Below are positions 1-8,784 of a stretch of DNA of 64,000 nucleotides, piece by piece; position 1 is the first letter of the stretch; the number at the start of each line of letters is the position of its first letter. The notes beneath the pieces are model-generated. The model was not told where the DNA came from, searched no databases, and worked only from the letters and a program-made list of their open reading frames with translations. Made by a program: the position numbers and the translations under genes. This DNA comes from JAFKFH01 sp017307375 (GTDB taxonomy: Bacteria > Pseudomonadota > Alphaproteobacteria > Ferrovibrionales > Ferrovibrionaceae). The stretch is taken from NCBI GenBank assembly GCA_965229335.1, contig OZ245874.1:4278001-4342000 (forward strand). The letters run 5' to 3'.

Positions 1-1
1 C

Positions 2-157
2 TACGTCGCCCATTACGGCTTGAAGATCGAGCGGGCGCAGTGGCAGCCCGAGGCGGTCGAATGGTCGATCACCCGCGGCGCCCGTTCCGGCCGCGTCGCC
101 TGGCAGTTCATCCAGGATCTGGCCGGCCGGCTGGGCCAGCCGCTCGACCGCGCCTGA
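2..157 (+). CDS. DUF815-family AAA ATPase, C-terminal end only
   Basis: Only the last 51 codons lie inside the window; the reading frame is open from base 2 to the TGA at 155-157. The tail contains WSITRGARSGRVAWQF followed by IQDLAGRLG, which I recognise as the conserved C-terminal signature of DUF815 proteins, P-loop ATPases of unknown cellular role. The nucleotide-binding motifs would lie upstream and cannot be checked here. The gene converges on the LysM/M23 lipoprotein gene with only three bases between the two stop codons, a neighbour pair that is common in alphaproteobacteria. Confidence 0.7.
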   Translation, partial: YVAHYGLKIERAQWQPEAVEWSITRGARSGRVAWQFIQDLAGRLGQPLDRA

Positions 158-160
158 GGG

Positions 161-1465
161 TCAGGCCGAGGCCGGCTCGAGCAGCGCCAGCGGGTTGACC
201 GCCTGGACGCCCTTGCGGATTTCGAAATGAACCTGGGGTTCGGAGACGCCGCCGCTCTGCCCGGCCCGGGCGATGATCTGGCCGCGGCGGACCGAGGCGC
301 CCTTGCGGACCAGCAGCACGTCGTTGTGGGCATAGGCGGTGACGAAGCCGTTGGCATGCCGGATCAGCACCAGATGGCCGAAGCCCTTCATGCCGTCCCC
401 GGCGTAGACCACGGTGCCGCCATCGGCGGCGCGAACCGGCTCGCCCTTCCGCGCGGCAATGTTGATGCCATCGTTATGCAAGCCATCCGCGGTCGGGCCA
501 TAGCCTGACAGGACCCGGCCCTTGACCGGCCAGGAAAACTGGCCGGTGCCCTTGATCACCGGGGCCGGCGCCTCCTCCGGTTCGGGCGGCGGGGCCGCGG
601 CCTGGGGCTCGGCCGGCGGCGGCACCGCCAGCGCGGCGGTCTGTTGCGGCGCCGGGGCCGGCGACGGCTCCTCCGGCGCGGCAGCGACGGGTGCGGTCTC
701 CGCCGCGGCCACGGCCGGCGGCGGCTCGACCGGGGCCACCGTCGAAGGTCGCGCCGACGGCGTGGGCGGCGCCACCAGCACATGCGGGGCCGCACCGGGG
801 GTGGTAGCCGCCGGCGGAGGCGAGGCGGGCACCGGTACCGGAACCGGCGGGATCGCCGCGACCTCGGTGGCCGCCGGCGCCGGCGCCCGGTTCGACGGAA
901 TGGCGATCTGCTGCCCGACCTGGATGCCGTAGGGCGGCGACAGCTGGTTGGCCTGCGCCAGCGCGAAGTTGTCGATGCCGTAGCGGCGCGAGATCGCATA
1001 GAGCGTCTCGCCCGGCTGGACCGTGTGATAGGTGTTCTGCGGCAATTCGAGCATCTGGCCGGTACGCAGCGCGAACGGCGGCGTCAGCCGGTTCAGTTCG
1101 ATCACCGAGCGGACCGGCACGTTGTAGCGCCGGGCGAGCGCATAGAGCGTCTCGCCCGGCCGGACCTCGACCCGCTGCGGCCGCCCCGCGGCGGCCGGTG
1201 CCGGGACGACGGCCGCGGCCTTGCCGCCGGCGCCGGAAGCACTGCCAGGCGGCCCCAGCGTCTGCACCGAAATGCCCCCGCGCGGCGCGGCGCTGGGCGC
1301 CGGCGAACCGTCGGTCGGGCCGCGTGGCCGGGCCGATGCGCCACCGCCCTGGGGCGGGCGCACCTCGACCAGCGGCCCGGACGTTGCCCGCACGGTCTCG
1401 CCCCCGCCGCACCCTGCAAGCAGGGCGGCGAGCGCGACGAGGGCAACAACCGGGCGACGAATCAT
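161..1465 (-). CDS. LysM/M23-family lipoprotein (NlpD/DipM-like amidase activator)
   Basis: The 434-residue product begins with a lipoprotein signal (lipobox LAGC, Cys19). Two LysM peptidoglycan-binding repeats follow at about residues 97-142 and 145-190, then a long Pro/Ala-rich linker (about 195-305) and a C-terminal M23 (LytM) domain. In the M23 domain the usual zinc ligands are incomplete: the HxxxD motif reads HNDGIN with Asn in place of Asp, and the HxH motif reads QVH. Such degenerate LytM proteins (EnvC, NlpD, DipM) are known to activate cell-wall amidases during division rather than cut peptidoglycan, so that role is inferred here. Expected location is the periplasmic face of a membrane. 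The family is clear; the non-catalytic role is an inference from the missing ligands. Confidence 0.88.
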   Translation of the reverse strand: MIRRPVVALVALAALLAGCGGGETVRATSGPLVEVRPPQGGGASARPRGPTDGSPAPSAAPRGGISVQTLGPPGSASGAGGKAAAVVPAPAAAGRPQRVEVRPGETLYALARRYNVPVRSVIELNRLTPPFALRTGQMLELPQNTYHTVQPGETLYAISRRYGIDNFALAQANQLSPPYGIQVGQQIAIPSNRAPAPAATEVAAIPPVPVPVPASPPPAATTPGAAPHVLVAPPTPSARPSTVAPVEPPPAVAAAETAPVAAAPEEPSPAPAPQQTAALAVPPPAEPQAAAPPPEPEEAPAPVIKGTGQFSWPVKGRVLSGYGPTADGLHNDGINIAARKGEPVRAADGGTVVYAGDGMKGFGHLVLIRHANGFVTAYAHNDVLLVRKGASVRRGQIIARAGQSGGVSEPQVHFEIRKGVQAVNPLALLEPASA

Positions 1466-1528
1466 GCGCGGAGTGTAGCCGCGCGACCGCCCGGCGTCGA
1501 CCTTACGTCCGGTCAGCGTCCGATCGGC

Positions 1529-3049
1529 CTAAACCAGCCGGGGCAGCAGGTGCCCGAAGCCGTCGGCCAGCACCAGCTCCTTGACGGCCGCCAGGTCCGG
1601 GGCGAAGTAGCGGTCGACGTCCCAGAACGCCGCCTTCGTCCGGACCAGCCGGTGCGCCTCGGCCAGCGGCGCCGAGGTCGCCAGCGGCTGGCGGAAATCG
1701 ATGCCCTGGGCCGCGGCCAGCAGTTCGATGGCGACGATCGCGGCCGTGTTCTCGGCCATGGTCAGGGTGCGGCGGGCGGCGTAGGTCGCCATGCTGACGT
1801 GATCTTCCTGGTTGGCCGAGGTCGGCAGCGAATCGACCGACGACGGATGGGCCAGCGCCTTGTTCTCGCTGGCCAGCGCCGCGGCGGTCACCTGGGCGAT
1901 CATGAAGCCGGAATTGACCCCGCCGTCGCGAACCAGGAACGCCGGCAGGCCCGAGGACATCGTCGCGTCGACCAGGAGCGACAGCCGCCGTTCCGACAGC
2001 GCGCCGGTCTCGGCGATCGCCAGCGCCAGAATATCGGCGGCAAAAGCCACCGGCTCGGCATGGAAATTGCCGCCGGAAAGCACCTCGCCGGTATCGGCAA
2101 ACACCAGCGGATTGTCCGAAACCGCATTGGCCTCAGTCAGCAGCGTTCCTGCCACCTGGCGCAGCTGATCGAGGCATGCGCCCATCACCTGCGGCTGGCA
2201 ACGCAGCGAGTACGGGTCCTGCACGCGGTCGCATTCCGCATGGCTGGCCCGGATCGCGCTGCCCTTCAGCAGATCGCGATAGAACGCGGCGGCGTCGATC
2301 TGGCCGCGATGGCCGCGCACGGCATGGATCCGGGGGTCGAACGGCGTGTCGGAACCGGCCGCCGCATCGACCGACATGGCACCGGCGACGAATGCCGCCA
2401 CCGCGACGGTTTCCGCCGCGATCAGGCCGCGCAACGCCAGGGCGGTCGAGACCTGCGTGCCGTTGAGCAGGGCCAGGCCTTCCTTGGGGCCCAGCACCAC
2501 CGGCGCCAGCCCGGCGCGCGCCAGCGCCGCCTCGGCCGGCAGGACCGTGCCCCCGACCCGGGCCTCGCCGACCCCGATCAGCAGGGCCGACATGTGGGCG
2601 AGCGGCGCCAGGTCGCCGGACGCGCCGACCGACCCTTGCGACGGAATGCAGGGCAGGACGTCGGCATTGATCAACGCGATCAGCGCGTCGATGACGCTGT
2701 TGCGGACACCGGAAAAACCGCGCGCCAGCGAGGCGACTTTCAGCACCATGACCAACCGCACCGTGGCGTCGTCGAGCAGCGGGCCGGTGCCGACGGCATG
2801 GCTCAGCACCAGTGACCGTTGCAGGTCGCGCAGGCGGTCGTCGTCGATATGGGTGCGGGCGAGCAGGCCGAAACCGGTGTTGATGCCATAGACCGTGCGC
2901 CGCTCGTCGATCGCCTGCTGGACCACCGCCGCCGCCGCGTCGACACCCGGCCGGCACAACGGATCCAGCGTCACCGCCACCGGGCCGGCCAAGGCCGCGC
3001 GGATCTGCTCGAGTGTCAATTGGCCGGGTACGAGCGTCAGGGTCTCCAT
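1529..3049 (-). CDS. hutH: Histidine ammonia-lyase
   Basis: A 506-residue enzyme that would convert L-histidine to urocanate and ammonia, the first step of histidine degradation. The Ala-Ser-Gly triad that cyclises to the MIO cofactor is at residues 143-145 (GSVGASGDLAPL), and the active-site Tyr of YGINTGFG is at 54. LSHAVG near residue 82 carries the Ser-His pair that separates histidine lyases from Tyr/Phe lyases. The ATG at 3049 is chosen over one 13 codons upstream because an AAGGAA ribosome site precedes it and the family normally begins at this point. Length is typical. No hutU, hutI, hutG or hutC gene is next to it, which is unusual, so the rest of the pathway must lie elsewhere or be absent. 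Confidence 0.93.
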   Translation of the reverse strand: METLTLVPGQLTLEQIRAALAGPVAVTLDPLCRPGVDAAAAVVQQAIDERRTVYGINTGFGLLARTHIDDDRLRDLQRSLVLSHAVGTGPLLDDATVRLVMVLKVASLARGFSGVRNSVIDALIALINADVLPCIPSQGSVGASGDLAPLAHMSALLIGVGEARVGGTVLPAEAALARAGLAPVVLGPKEGLALLNGTQVSTALALRGLIAAETVAVAAFVAGAMSVDAAAGSDTPFDPRIHAVRGHRGQIDAAAFYRDLLKGSAIRASHAECDRVQDPYSLRCQPQVMGACLDQLRQVAGTLLTEANAVSDNPLVFADTGEVLSGGNFHAEPVAFAADILALAIAETGALSERRLSLLVDATMSSGLPAFLVRDGGVNSGFMIAQVTAAALASENKALAHPSSVDSLPTSANQEDHVSMATYAARRTLTMAENTAAIVAIELLAAAQGIDFRQPLATSAPLAEAHRLVRTKAAFWDVDRYFAPDLAAVKELVLADGFGHLLPRLV

Positions 3050-3060
3050 GGTGGCATTTC

Positions 3061-3074
3061 CTTGTCTATACATG
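3061..3074 (-). promoter_or_regulatory. Candidate GntR/HutC-type operator in front of hutH
   Basis: The imperfect palindrome CTTGTCTATACATG lies directly upstream of the hutH ribosome site; 10 of 14 positions are symmetrical. Its TGT-N4-ACA core resembles the operators bound by HutC and other GntR-family repressors. No hutC gene is in the window, so the assignment rests on sequence similarity and position alone. Confidence 0.3.
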
Positions 3075-3168
3075 TTAGCCCAAGCCAATTATCCAAGAGA
3101 ACGGGCCGGCCGCAAGGAATACCATGCGCGGCCCGGCCAGATGTTCAGCGGGCGAACATCTGCCTGGG

Positions 3169-5277
3169 TCAGGTGGCGATCCGTACCGGGTCGCCGGGCC
3201 TCATCCCGGCGACGAGCGCCACCAGCTCATCCTCCGGCAGCGGGTGGCCGAACAGATACCCCTGCATCTCGTCGCAGCCGACGGCGCGCAGGAACTCGGC
3301 CTGGCCCTCGGTCTCGACGCCCTCGGCCACCACCTTCAACCCGATGCGGTGGGCAAGTTCGACGATGGTCGCGGCGACGGCGCTGTCATAGCGGTCGTCG
3401 GGCAACGCCATGACGAAGGTCCGGTCAATCTTGAGCACGGCAAGCGGCAGGCGGCGCAGATAGGACAGCGACGAATAGCCGGTACCGAAATCGTCGAGGG
3501 CGATCGAGACGCCCATGGCACGCAGTTCGGCCAGAATCGCCAGCGTCTCGTCGAAGCGCTGGACCATGCTGCTCTCGGTGATCTCGATTTGCAGCGCCGA
3601 GGGGCTGATACCCTGCGCCGCGGTCTCGCGCGCGATGACCTCGACCAGGTTGCGGGTGCCGAACTGGCTGGGCGAGACGTTGACCGCGACGGTGAGTTCA
3701 TAGCCGAAGCGGTCGCGCCAGCGGCGCACGAAACAGCAGGCGTTGCGCACCACCCAGGCACCGACGAGTTGCATCAGCCCGGATTCCTCGGCGACGGGGA
3801 TGAACTCCAGCGGCGGAATCAGACCGCGCTCGGGATGGCGCCAGCGCAACAGCGCCTCGACCCCGGCCAGGCCGAGGTCGCCGGAGGCGACCTTGGGCTG
3901 GAAGAACAGCTCGAGCTCGTCGCCGTCGAGGGCGCGGCGCAGCCCGTGCTCGATGTTGAAGCGACTGGTCGCCGCCTCGTTCATCTCGGCCGAGAAGAAG
4001 CAATAGCTGTTACGCCCCGACGCCTTCACCGAATAGAGCGCGGTATCGGCCGCCCGCAGGAGACTGTCGGAATCGCGGCCGTCGCGCGGAAAGACCGCGA
4101 TGCCGATCGACATCGTCGCATAGATCGGGCGGCCATCGACCACCACCGGTTCGGCCAGCGTCGCGCGCATCCGGTCGGCGATGCGGGCGGCGGCCAACCC
4201 GTCGTCCATGTCGGACGCGATCATCAGGAATTCGTCGCCGCCATAGCGCCCGAGCGTGTCGCTTTCGCGCAGACAGGAATTCAGCCGGGCCGAGACCTGG
4301 CGCAGGAACTCGTCGCCGGCGGAATGGCCGAGGCTGTCGTTGATCAGCTTGAAGCGGTCGAAATCGATGAACATCACCGCGACCTGACGATGGGTGCGGC
4401 TGGCCCGCAGCACGGCGTGCCGCAGCCGGTCGGCCAGCAGGCTGCGATTGGGCAGCTGGGTCAGCGCATCGAGGGTCGCCATCCGGCGCAGGGCGGTTTC
4501 GGCGCTCTCGCGCTGGCGCAGGTTCTCACGCAGGGCTTCGAGAAAGCCGACGATGTTGCGGGCCAGCAGGCCGAGCTCGTTGCGGCGCTCGACCTCGGGA
4601 ATGGCCAGGTTCATCGTCTCCGGCCGCAGCGGATTGACGCGGGCGACCGCCGCCGACAGGCGACGCAGCGGGTCGGTGACGCCGTGCTTGAACGCGAAGG
4701 TCAAGGCCAGCGCCAACAGAATCGCGCTGGCGGCCCCGGTGGCGAGCTGGACCAGCACCCGCCGGGAAAAGGTCGTCGCGACGCCCCTGGTATCGACCGT
4801 CAGCGCCAGGGTGCCGACCGGGACCGGCTTCTCGTCGCCATGTTCGAGGGAGATCGCGATTTCGCGCCGGTCGCCGAACAGGGTTCGCGCGATCCAGCGC
4901 CGGGTATCCTCCTCGACCGGGCGCTGGCGCTGGGCCAGCACCTTGCCCAGGTCGTCGCGCAGGCTGGCGGCGGCAATGTTCTCATGGGTCAGCAGGCCGT
5001 CGACGATCGTGTTGGCCGCGCGATCGTCGAGGTTGAACGCCGTTTCCGCCGCCGAGCGGCGAACCAGCCGCACCACGTCGGCAAGAGTATTGTCGATCTC
5101 CTGGCGCGCGTCGCGCCAGTCGAGGGTGAGTTGCACGAGGGTCATCACGACACCGAGCGCGAAGGCGATGGCCAGGGCGGTAATCGCCTGCTGCACGGCC
5201 AGCCGACGCCGCCGGCCGGCGCGACGGCCAGCGCTTGTCGTTGCCTTGTCAGCGACCGGCACGTCTCCGCCGTGCAT
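3169..5277 (-). CDS. Membrane-bound GGDEF-EAL protein (c-di-GMP turnover)
   Basis: The 702-residue protein has two membrane segments (about 27-50 and 174-196) that bracket a roughly 120-residue periplasmic sensor region. A HAMP-like linker follows, then a GGDEF domain and an EAL domain. The GGDEF motif is intact at 346-350 with an inhibitory-site RxxD (RESD) at 337-340. The EAL motif is intact at 474-476, and the second catalytic signature DDFGTG is at 595-600. Both cyclase and phosphodiesterase activities are therefore possible; which one dominates cannot be read from sequence. The periplasmic part has no motif I can name. The gene stands alone between hutH and a small exported protein. The ATG at 5277 is the first in frame and has only a weak ribosome site. 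Confidence 0.9.
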   Translation of the reverse strand: MHGGDVPVADKATTSAGRRAGRRRRLAVQQAITALAIAFALGVVMTLVQLTLDWRDARQEIDNTLADVVRLVRRSAAETAFNLDDRAANTIVDGLLTHENIAAASLRDDLGKVLAQRQRPVEEDTRRWIARTLFGDRREIAISLEHGDEKPVPVGTLALTVDTRGVATTFSRRVLVQLATGAASAILLALALTFAFKHGVTDPLRRLSAAVARVNPLRPETMNLAIPEVERRNELGLLARNIVGFLEALRENLRQRESAETALRRMATLDALTQLPNRSLLADRLRHAVLRASRTHRQVAVMFIDFDRFKLINDSLGHSAGDEFLRQVSARLNSCLRESDTLGRYGGDEFLMIASDMDDGLAAARIADRMRATLAEPVVVDGRPIYATMSIGIAVFPRDGRDSDSLLRAADTALYSVKASGRNSYCFFSAEMNEAATSRFNIEHGLRRALDGDELELFFQPKVASGDLGLAGVEALLRWRHPERGLIPPLEFIPVAEESGLMQLVGAWVVRNACCFVRRWRDRFGYELTVAVNVSPSQFGTRNLVEVIARETAAQGISPSALQIEITESSMVQRFDETLAILAELRAMGVSIALDDFGTGYSSLSYLRRLPLAVLKIDRTFVMALPDDRYDSAVAATIVELAHRIGLKVVAEGVETEGQAEFLRAVGCDEMQGYLFGHPLPEDELVALVAGMRPGDPVRIAT

Positions 5278-5456
5278 GAACCGCCCTGCCCTGACCCCGC
5301 GGAGTGCGGTGCCGAAGCCGCGAGGCTAGCACGCAAACGGCTAGGAGTGTCGATCGAATCCGCATGGCAGGAAACAGACCGCCGGAACGGCTGAGGCGCC
5401 CGACCGTTAAGGAAATCGCAACCCCTCGGGGGATGGTTCCTGGAACGGAGGTCATC

Positions 5457-5756
5457 ATGCGCGGCTTAATCGGTACGATCATCGTCGGCGCGGTCGCCTT
5501 GGCGACATTGCCCGCCGCCGCCCAGCAGGTCTGCGGCGAGCGCAGCGCGATTCTCGACCAGTTGAAGCGGGAATTCAACGAAGTCCCGGCCGGCAGGGGG
5601 CTTGCCTCGAATGGTGCGGTCGTCGAATTTTTGTCTTCCGCAGGTGGCACCTGGACGATGCTGGTCACCTTCCCCTCGGGTGCCACCTGCCTGCTCGCCG
5701 CCGGTGACAACTGGCGCGACCAGCAACCCGCCCGCGTCGCCGAACGCGCGACGTGA
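5457..5756 (+). CDS. Small exported protein of unknown function
   Basis: The 99-residue product has a short Arg-containing start, a hydrophobic core and an AAAQQ cleavage site around residues 21-24, so it should be exported to the periplasm. The mature part has two cysteines (CGER near the start and ATCLLA near the end) that could form one disulfide, and a segment VEFLSSAGGTWTMLVTFPSG. Similar small proteins with this Cys/Gly-Thr-Trp layout are common in alphaproteobacteria, but I know of no function. The ATG at 5457 is chosen because CGGAGG sits just upstream, although the frame is open further back. Confidence 0.72.
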   Translation: MRGLIGTIIVGAVALATLPAAAQQVCGERSAILDQLKREFNEVPAGRGLASNGAVVEFLSSAGGTWTMLVTFPSGATCLLAAGDNWRDQQPARVAERAT

Positions 5757-6132
5757 CCTCGTCCGGCTCCAAGGACGAACCATCGGGCCGCGACGGCTGC
5801 AGGCGCGGCCCGAGCAGCGAAGGCACGCCGAAGTTCGGGATACAAAAATATACAAAATTACGTTTCCGTAATTAAATCCGGGATTATATGATTAAAATAT
5901 CACTCAACCATCGGCGTCATCTTCAGAATACACGTGGTTAATCGGAATATTATGCATAGAATAAACACAAATAATAGAATTTGCCGCCATCGACCGAGCA
6001 TTATATTTTCATTATGTTTATATCAGTGAATATATTCTTTGCATCGCGCACAGGTCGAGAATTCAAAGATCACATTGGTTGGTCGCGGGACTACAAACTC
6101 GTTCTGTCATCTGACTTGAAAGATCCCAACCG
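5757..6132. other. 376-base intergenic region with an AT-rich island
   Basis: The first 60 bases are normal GC-rich DNA and contain a 10-bp hairpin (5783-5792 with 5804-5813) that could end transcription of the preceding gene, though no T-run follows it. From about 5840 to 6125 the composition changes sharply to AT-rich sequence. This part holds a 7-bp inverted repeat AATTACG/CGTAATT (5856-5873) and a perfect 10-bp palindrome GAATATATTC (6028-6037). I see no open frame or RNA gene in it. It probably carries the promoter and control sites of the binding-protein/cyclase pair downstream, and may be of foreign origin. Confidence 0.55.
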
Positions 6133-6885
6133 GTGGCGTTGACGCGGCGGTCATTGCTCGGCGGCGCCCTGCTGGCCCTTGCCGGTGTTTGGCCGCTGCG
6201 AGCGGCGGCTCGGCTTCTCCTGGCCTATCCCGACGATAATGACGACCCGCTGTGGCAAAGCGACGGGATATGCCGACAGTTGCTGCAGAACGTCATCACC
6301 TGCGCGACCGAACTCGATCTGGCCTTCCTGCCGCTACCCTGGCTCCGCGCCCAGCGAATGGTCGCGGACGGCGAAGCCGACGCCCTGCTCTGCCCCAGAT
6401 CGGTCGCACGCAACGGCTTCATGCTGTTTGCCGAGACGCCGGTGATCGAGTTGGGGTCATGCTGGCTGGTCCGGCGGGACGATCCCCGCTTCACTGCGGC
6501 GCTGCCGGAGCATGTGCCTGGCCTTGTCGTGCTCGACCTCCTCGGCGCCGACACGCCGCGATCCACGCTGATGTCCGATGCCCGGTCGACCTTTGCGCCG
6601 GATTATCGGTCGCAGGTAACGATGATCGCGCAGGGGCGCGCCGACATCGCGCCAATCCTCGAACTGCGCGGGCATCATCTGCTCAGACGGCTGGGCCTCG
6701 GCGAACAGCTGTCGCTGTTGCCGGCGAGACAGCGAAGCACCCTCTATTTCGGGATCCGCCGCGGCTATCCCGATGCCGCCGCCATCGTCGGAGCCGCCGA
6801 TGAAGCGATCATGCGATCCCGCGCGGACGGCACGATCGAACGCATGCACCGGACCGCACTGAATGCCGCCACCCACAATCATTGA
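6133..6885 (+). CDS. Periplasmic substrate-binding protein (type 3-like)
   Basis: A 250-residue exported protein. The N-terminus TRRSLLGGALLALAG looks like a twin-arginine or Sec signal, cleaved near RAAA. The mature part has the layout of small solute-binding proteins of the amino-acid/PheC type: an opening beta strand (LLLAYPDDN), a mid-protein segment RMVADGEADALLCP and a late ILELRGHHLL. Ligand residues cannot be assigned. The start is a GTG with a weak ribosome site. No ABC permease or ATPase is adjacent. Instead the gene is followed after 62 bases by a membrane diguanylate cyclase on the same strand, which suggests the protein may sense a ligand and signal to the cyclase rather than feed a transporter. 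Confidence 0.7.
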   Translation: MALTRRSLLGGALLALAGVWPLRAAARLLLAYPDDNDDPLWQSDGICRQLLQNVITCATELDLAFLPLPWLRAQRMVADGEADALLCPRSVARNGFMLFAETPVIELGSCWLVRRDDPRFTAALPEHVPGLVVLDLLGADTPRSTLMSDARSTFAPDYRSQVTMIAQGRADIAPILELRGHHLLRRLGLGEQLSLLPARQRSTLYFGIRRGYPDAAAIVGAADEAIMRSRADGTIERMHRTALNAATHNH

Positions 6886-6947
6886 GGACTGGGCGGTCCG
6901 TCGGCACGGCCAGCCGTCACCCCTACCAGATACTCGGGTCACAAGAC

Positions 6948-8783
6948 ATGTCGATTGCCGCCCGCATGCTGCTCTCAGGTGCCATGACCCTGGTCACCCT
7001 GATCGCCATGACCATCTTCCTTTACCTGCTGGCAAGATCGAGCGACACGCAGGTCGAACAGCGCCACGCCGCGGCACTGGCGGTCGTCGAGACCGAGCGG
7101 ATTTTGTCCGACCTCAAGGATGCCGAAGCCGCGCAACGCGGCTACTTGCTGACGGGGATCGAGGCCTATCTGGCCCCCTATCGCAATGCCTCGGCCTCGC
7201 TGCTTCGCCGGATTGAAAACCTCGACCGCCGACCGGCCGGCTGTCCGGGATGCCGCGAACGCTTTGCCAGGCTGTACGAAGTCGGCAAGGCGCGGCTCGA
7301 CATCATCCAGCAGACCATCGACGTCATGCAGGCGGAGGGGCCGGACGCAGCCCGTACCCTGGTCCTCGCCGATCATGGCCGCGCCTTGATGGACGAGGCG
7401 CGGACGATTGTCGGCGAAATCGCGGCCATCGAGCAGACCGTGATGCAGGATCGCCAGATCCATCTCGACGAAATGCGCGTTTTGCACATCACCGGGCTGC
7501 TCGCAGGCAGCGCCCTGGTCGGCATGACGAGCGTGGTTACCGGGCTGCTGTTGCTCTACTCGCTCAACAGGTCGTTCTCTGCCCTGGGCCGGGGTATCGA
7601 GCGGATCAGCAAGGGTGACCTGGTTACCGAAGTCGCGATCGACGGCCGCGACGAACTCGGGCGGCTCGCGCGCGCGTTCAACGGCATGATGGCCGAGTTG
7701 CGTGCCGCCAAGGAAAGCCGGGACCTGGCCGAATGGACCGTCGCCGGCACCGAGCTGGCGCTGCGTGCCCGCAGCGCGGAAGTCGAACGCCGGACGACCT
7801 TGATCGACAACTTCGCCAAGATGGCAAACCGGCTGCACGGCTGCACCGACGAGGCCGAATTCGTCGATGTCGTCTGCCGTTTCGTGCCGCAGGTCCTGCA
7901 GAAGCTTCCCGGCGCGGTCTATGCCTTCGGCAATTCGCGGAATCTGTTGCGCCGGATCGCCGCCTGGGGCGATCCGCGTTCGGCACCGACCGAGTTCCTG
8001 AATGCCGAATGCTGGGGGTTGCGGCGCGGGCGGCCGCACAATGTCGACAACGCGGCGACCGATACGATCTGCGCCCATGTATCGATCGAGGCCGTCGGCA
8101 GCTATCGCTGCCGGCCGCTGGTCGCCCAGGGCGAGACGGTCGGCCTGCTTTATCTCGAGCAATGCGGGGCGACGGAGGTCGACGATCGCGACCTCGCCTT
8201 CCTGACCGAAACCCTCGCCTTCTCGCTGGTCAATCTTCGCCTGCGCAACCGGCTGCGCAATCAATCGATCCGCGATCCGCTCACCGGGCTGTTCAATCGC
8301 CGCTACCTCGAGGAATCGCTCGAACTGGAATGGGCCAGGACTTCGCGGTCGAGTACCGAACTGAGCGTGATGATGGCCGACATCGACCATTTCAAGAAGG
8401 TCAACGACGCCCTGGGGCACGATGCCGGCGATCTCGTCCTCAAGCAGGTCGCCACGCTGTTGCGGCAGAACGTTCGGGAAGGCGACGTGGTCTGCCGCTA
8501 CGGTGGCGAGGAATTCGCGCTGATCCTGCCGACCGCGAGGCTCGACCAGGCCGCCGAACTGGCCGACCGGATTCGCGCTGCCATCAGTGAGCTGGCCATC
8601 ACCTATCGCGGGCAGAAGCTCGGGCCGATCACGATGTCGTTCGGCGTCGCGTCGCGCCACGACGGAGAGACGCCGGCGATGCTGATCGACATGGCCGATG
8701 CCGCGCTCTACGCGGCAAAACGCGCCGGCCGCAATACCGTCCGGCAGACGACAGCGGTTACATCGATGGCGGGGTCGGCATGA
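6948..8783 (+). CDS. CHASE3-HAMP-GAF diguanylate cyclase
   Basis: A 611-residue membrane sensor that should make c-di-GMP. Domains in order: membrane segment 1 (about 8-28), a periplasmic CHASE3-type helical sensor with the typical AAQRGYLLTG (61-70), membrane segment 2 (about 181-204), HAMP (about 205-258), a GAF-like domain (about 285-430) and GGDEF. The active site reads GGEEF at 519-523, an accepted active variant, with an inhibitory site REGD at 510-513. The ATG at 6948 is chosen over an earlier TTG that overlaps the upstream gene because it starts directly at the first membrane segment. It is probably co-transcribed with the binding protein in front. The stop lies one base from the converging nicotinamidase stop. 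Confidence 0.9.
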   Translation: MSIAARMLLSGAMTLVTLIAMTIFLYLLARSSDTQVEQRHAAALAVVETERILSDLKDAEAAQRGYLLTGIEAYLAPYRNASASLLRRIENLDRRPAGCPGCRERFARLYEVGKARLDIIQQTIDVMQAEGPDAARTLVLADHGRALMDEARTIVGEIAAIEQTVMQDRQIHLDEMRVLHITGLLAGSALVGMTSVVTGLLLLYSLNRSFSALGRGIERISKGDLVTEVAIDGRDELGRLARAFNGMMAELRAAKESRDLAEWTVAGTELALRARSAEVERRTTLIDNFAKMANRLHGCTDEAEFVDVVCRFVPQVLQKLPGAVYAFGNSRNLLRRIAAWGDPRSAPTEFLNAECWGLRRGRPHNVDNAATDTICAHVSIEAVGSYRCRPLVAQGETVGLLYLEQCGATEVDDRDLAFLTETLAFSLVNLRLRNRLRNQSIRDPLTGLFNRRYLEESLELEWARTSRSSTELSVMMADIDHFKKVNDALGHDAGDLVLKQVATLLRQNVREGDVVCRYGGEEFALILPTARLDQAAELADRIRAAISELAITYRGQKLGPITMSFGVASRHDGETPAMLIDMADAALYAAKRAGRNTVRQTTAVTSMAGSA

Positions 8784-8784
8784 A

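Noticed and set aside
644..2815. A 723-codon open frame on the plus strand opposite the M23 and hutH genes.
   Set aside because: Its product is extremely Arg-rich with no domain and it lies antisense to two well-supported genes; it is a by-product of GC-rich codon use.
3124..5394. A 756-codon plus-strand frame opposite the GGDEF-EAL gene.
   Set aside because: No recognisable domain, no ribosome site, and fully antisense to an intact signalling gene.
5856..5873. AATTACG/CGTAATT hairpin in the AT-rich island considered as a terminator.
   Set aside because: The stem is short and AT-rich with no T-run after it; kept only as a note in the intergenic entry.
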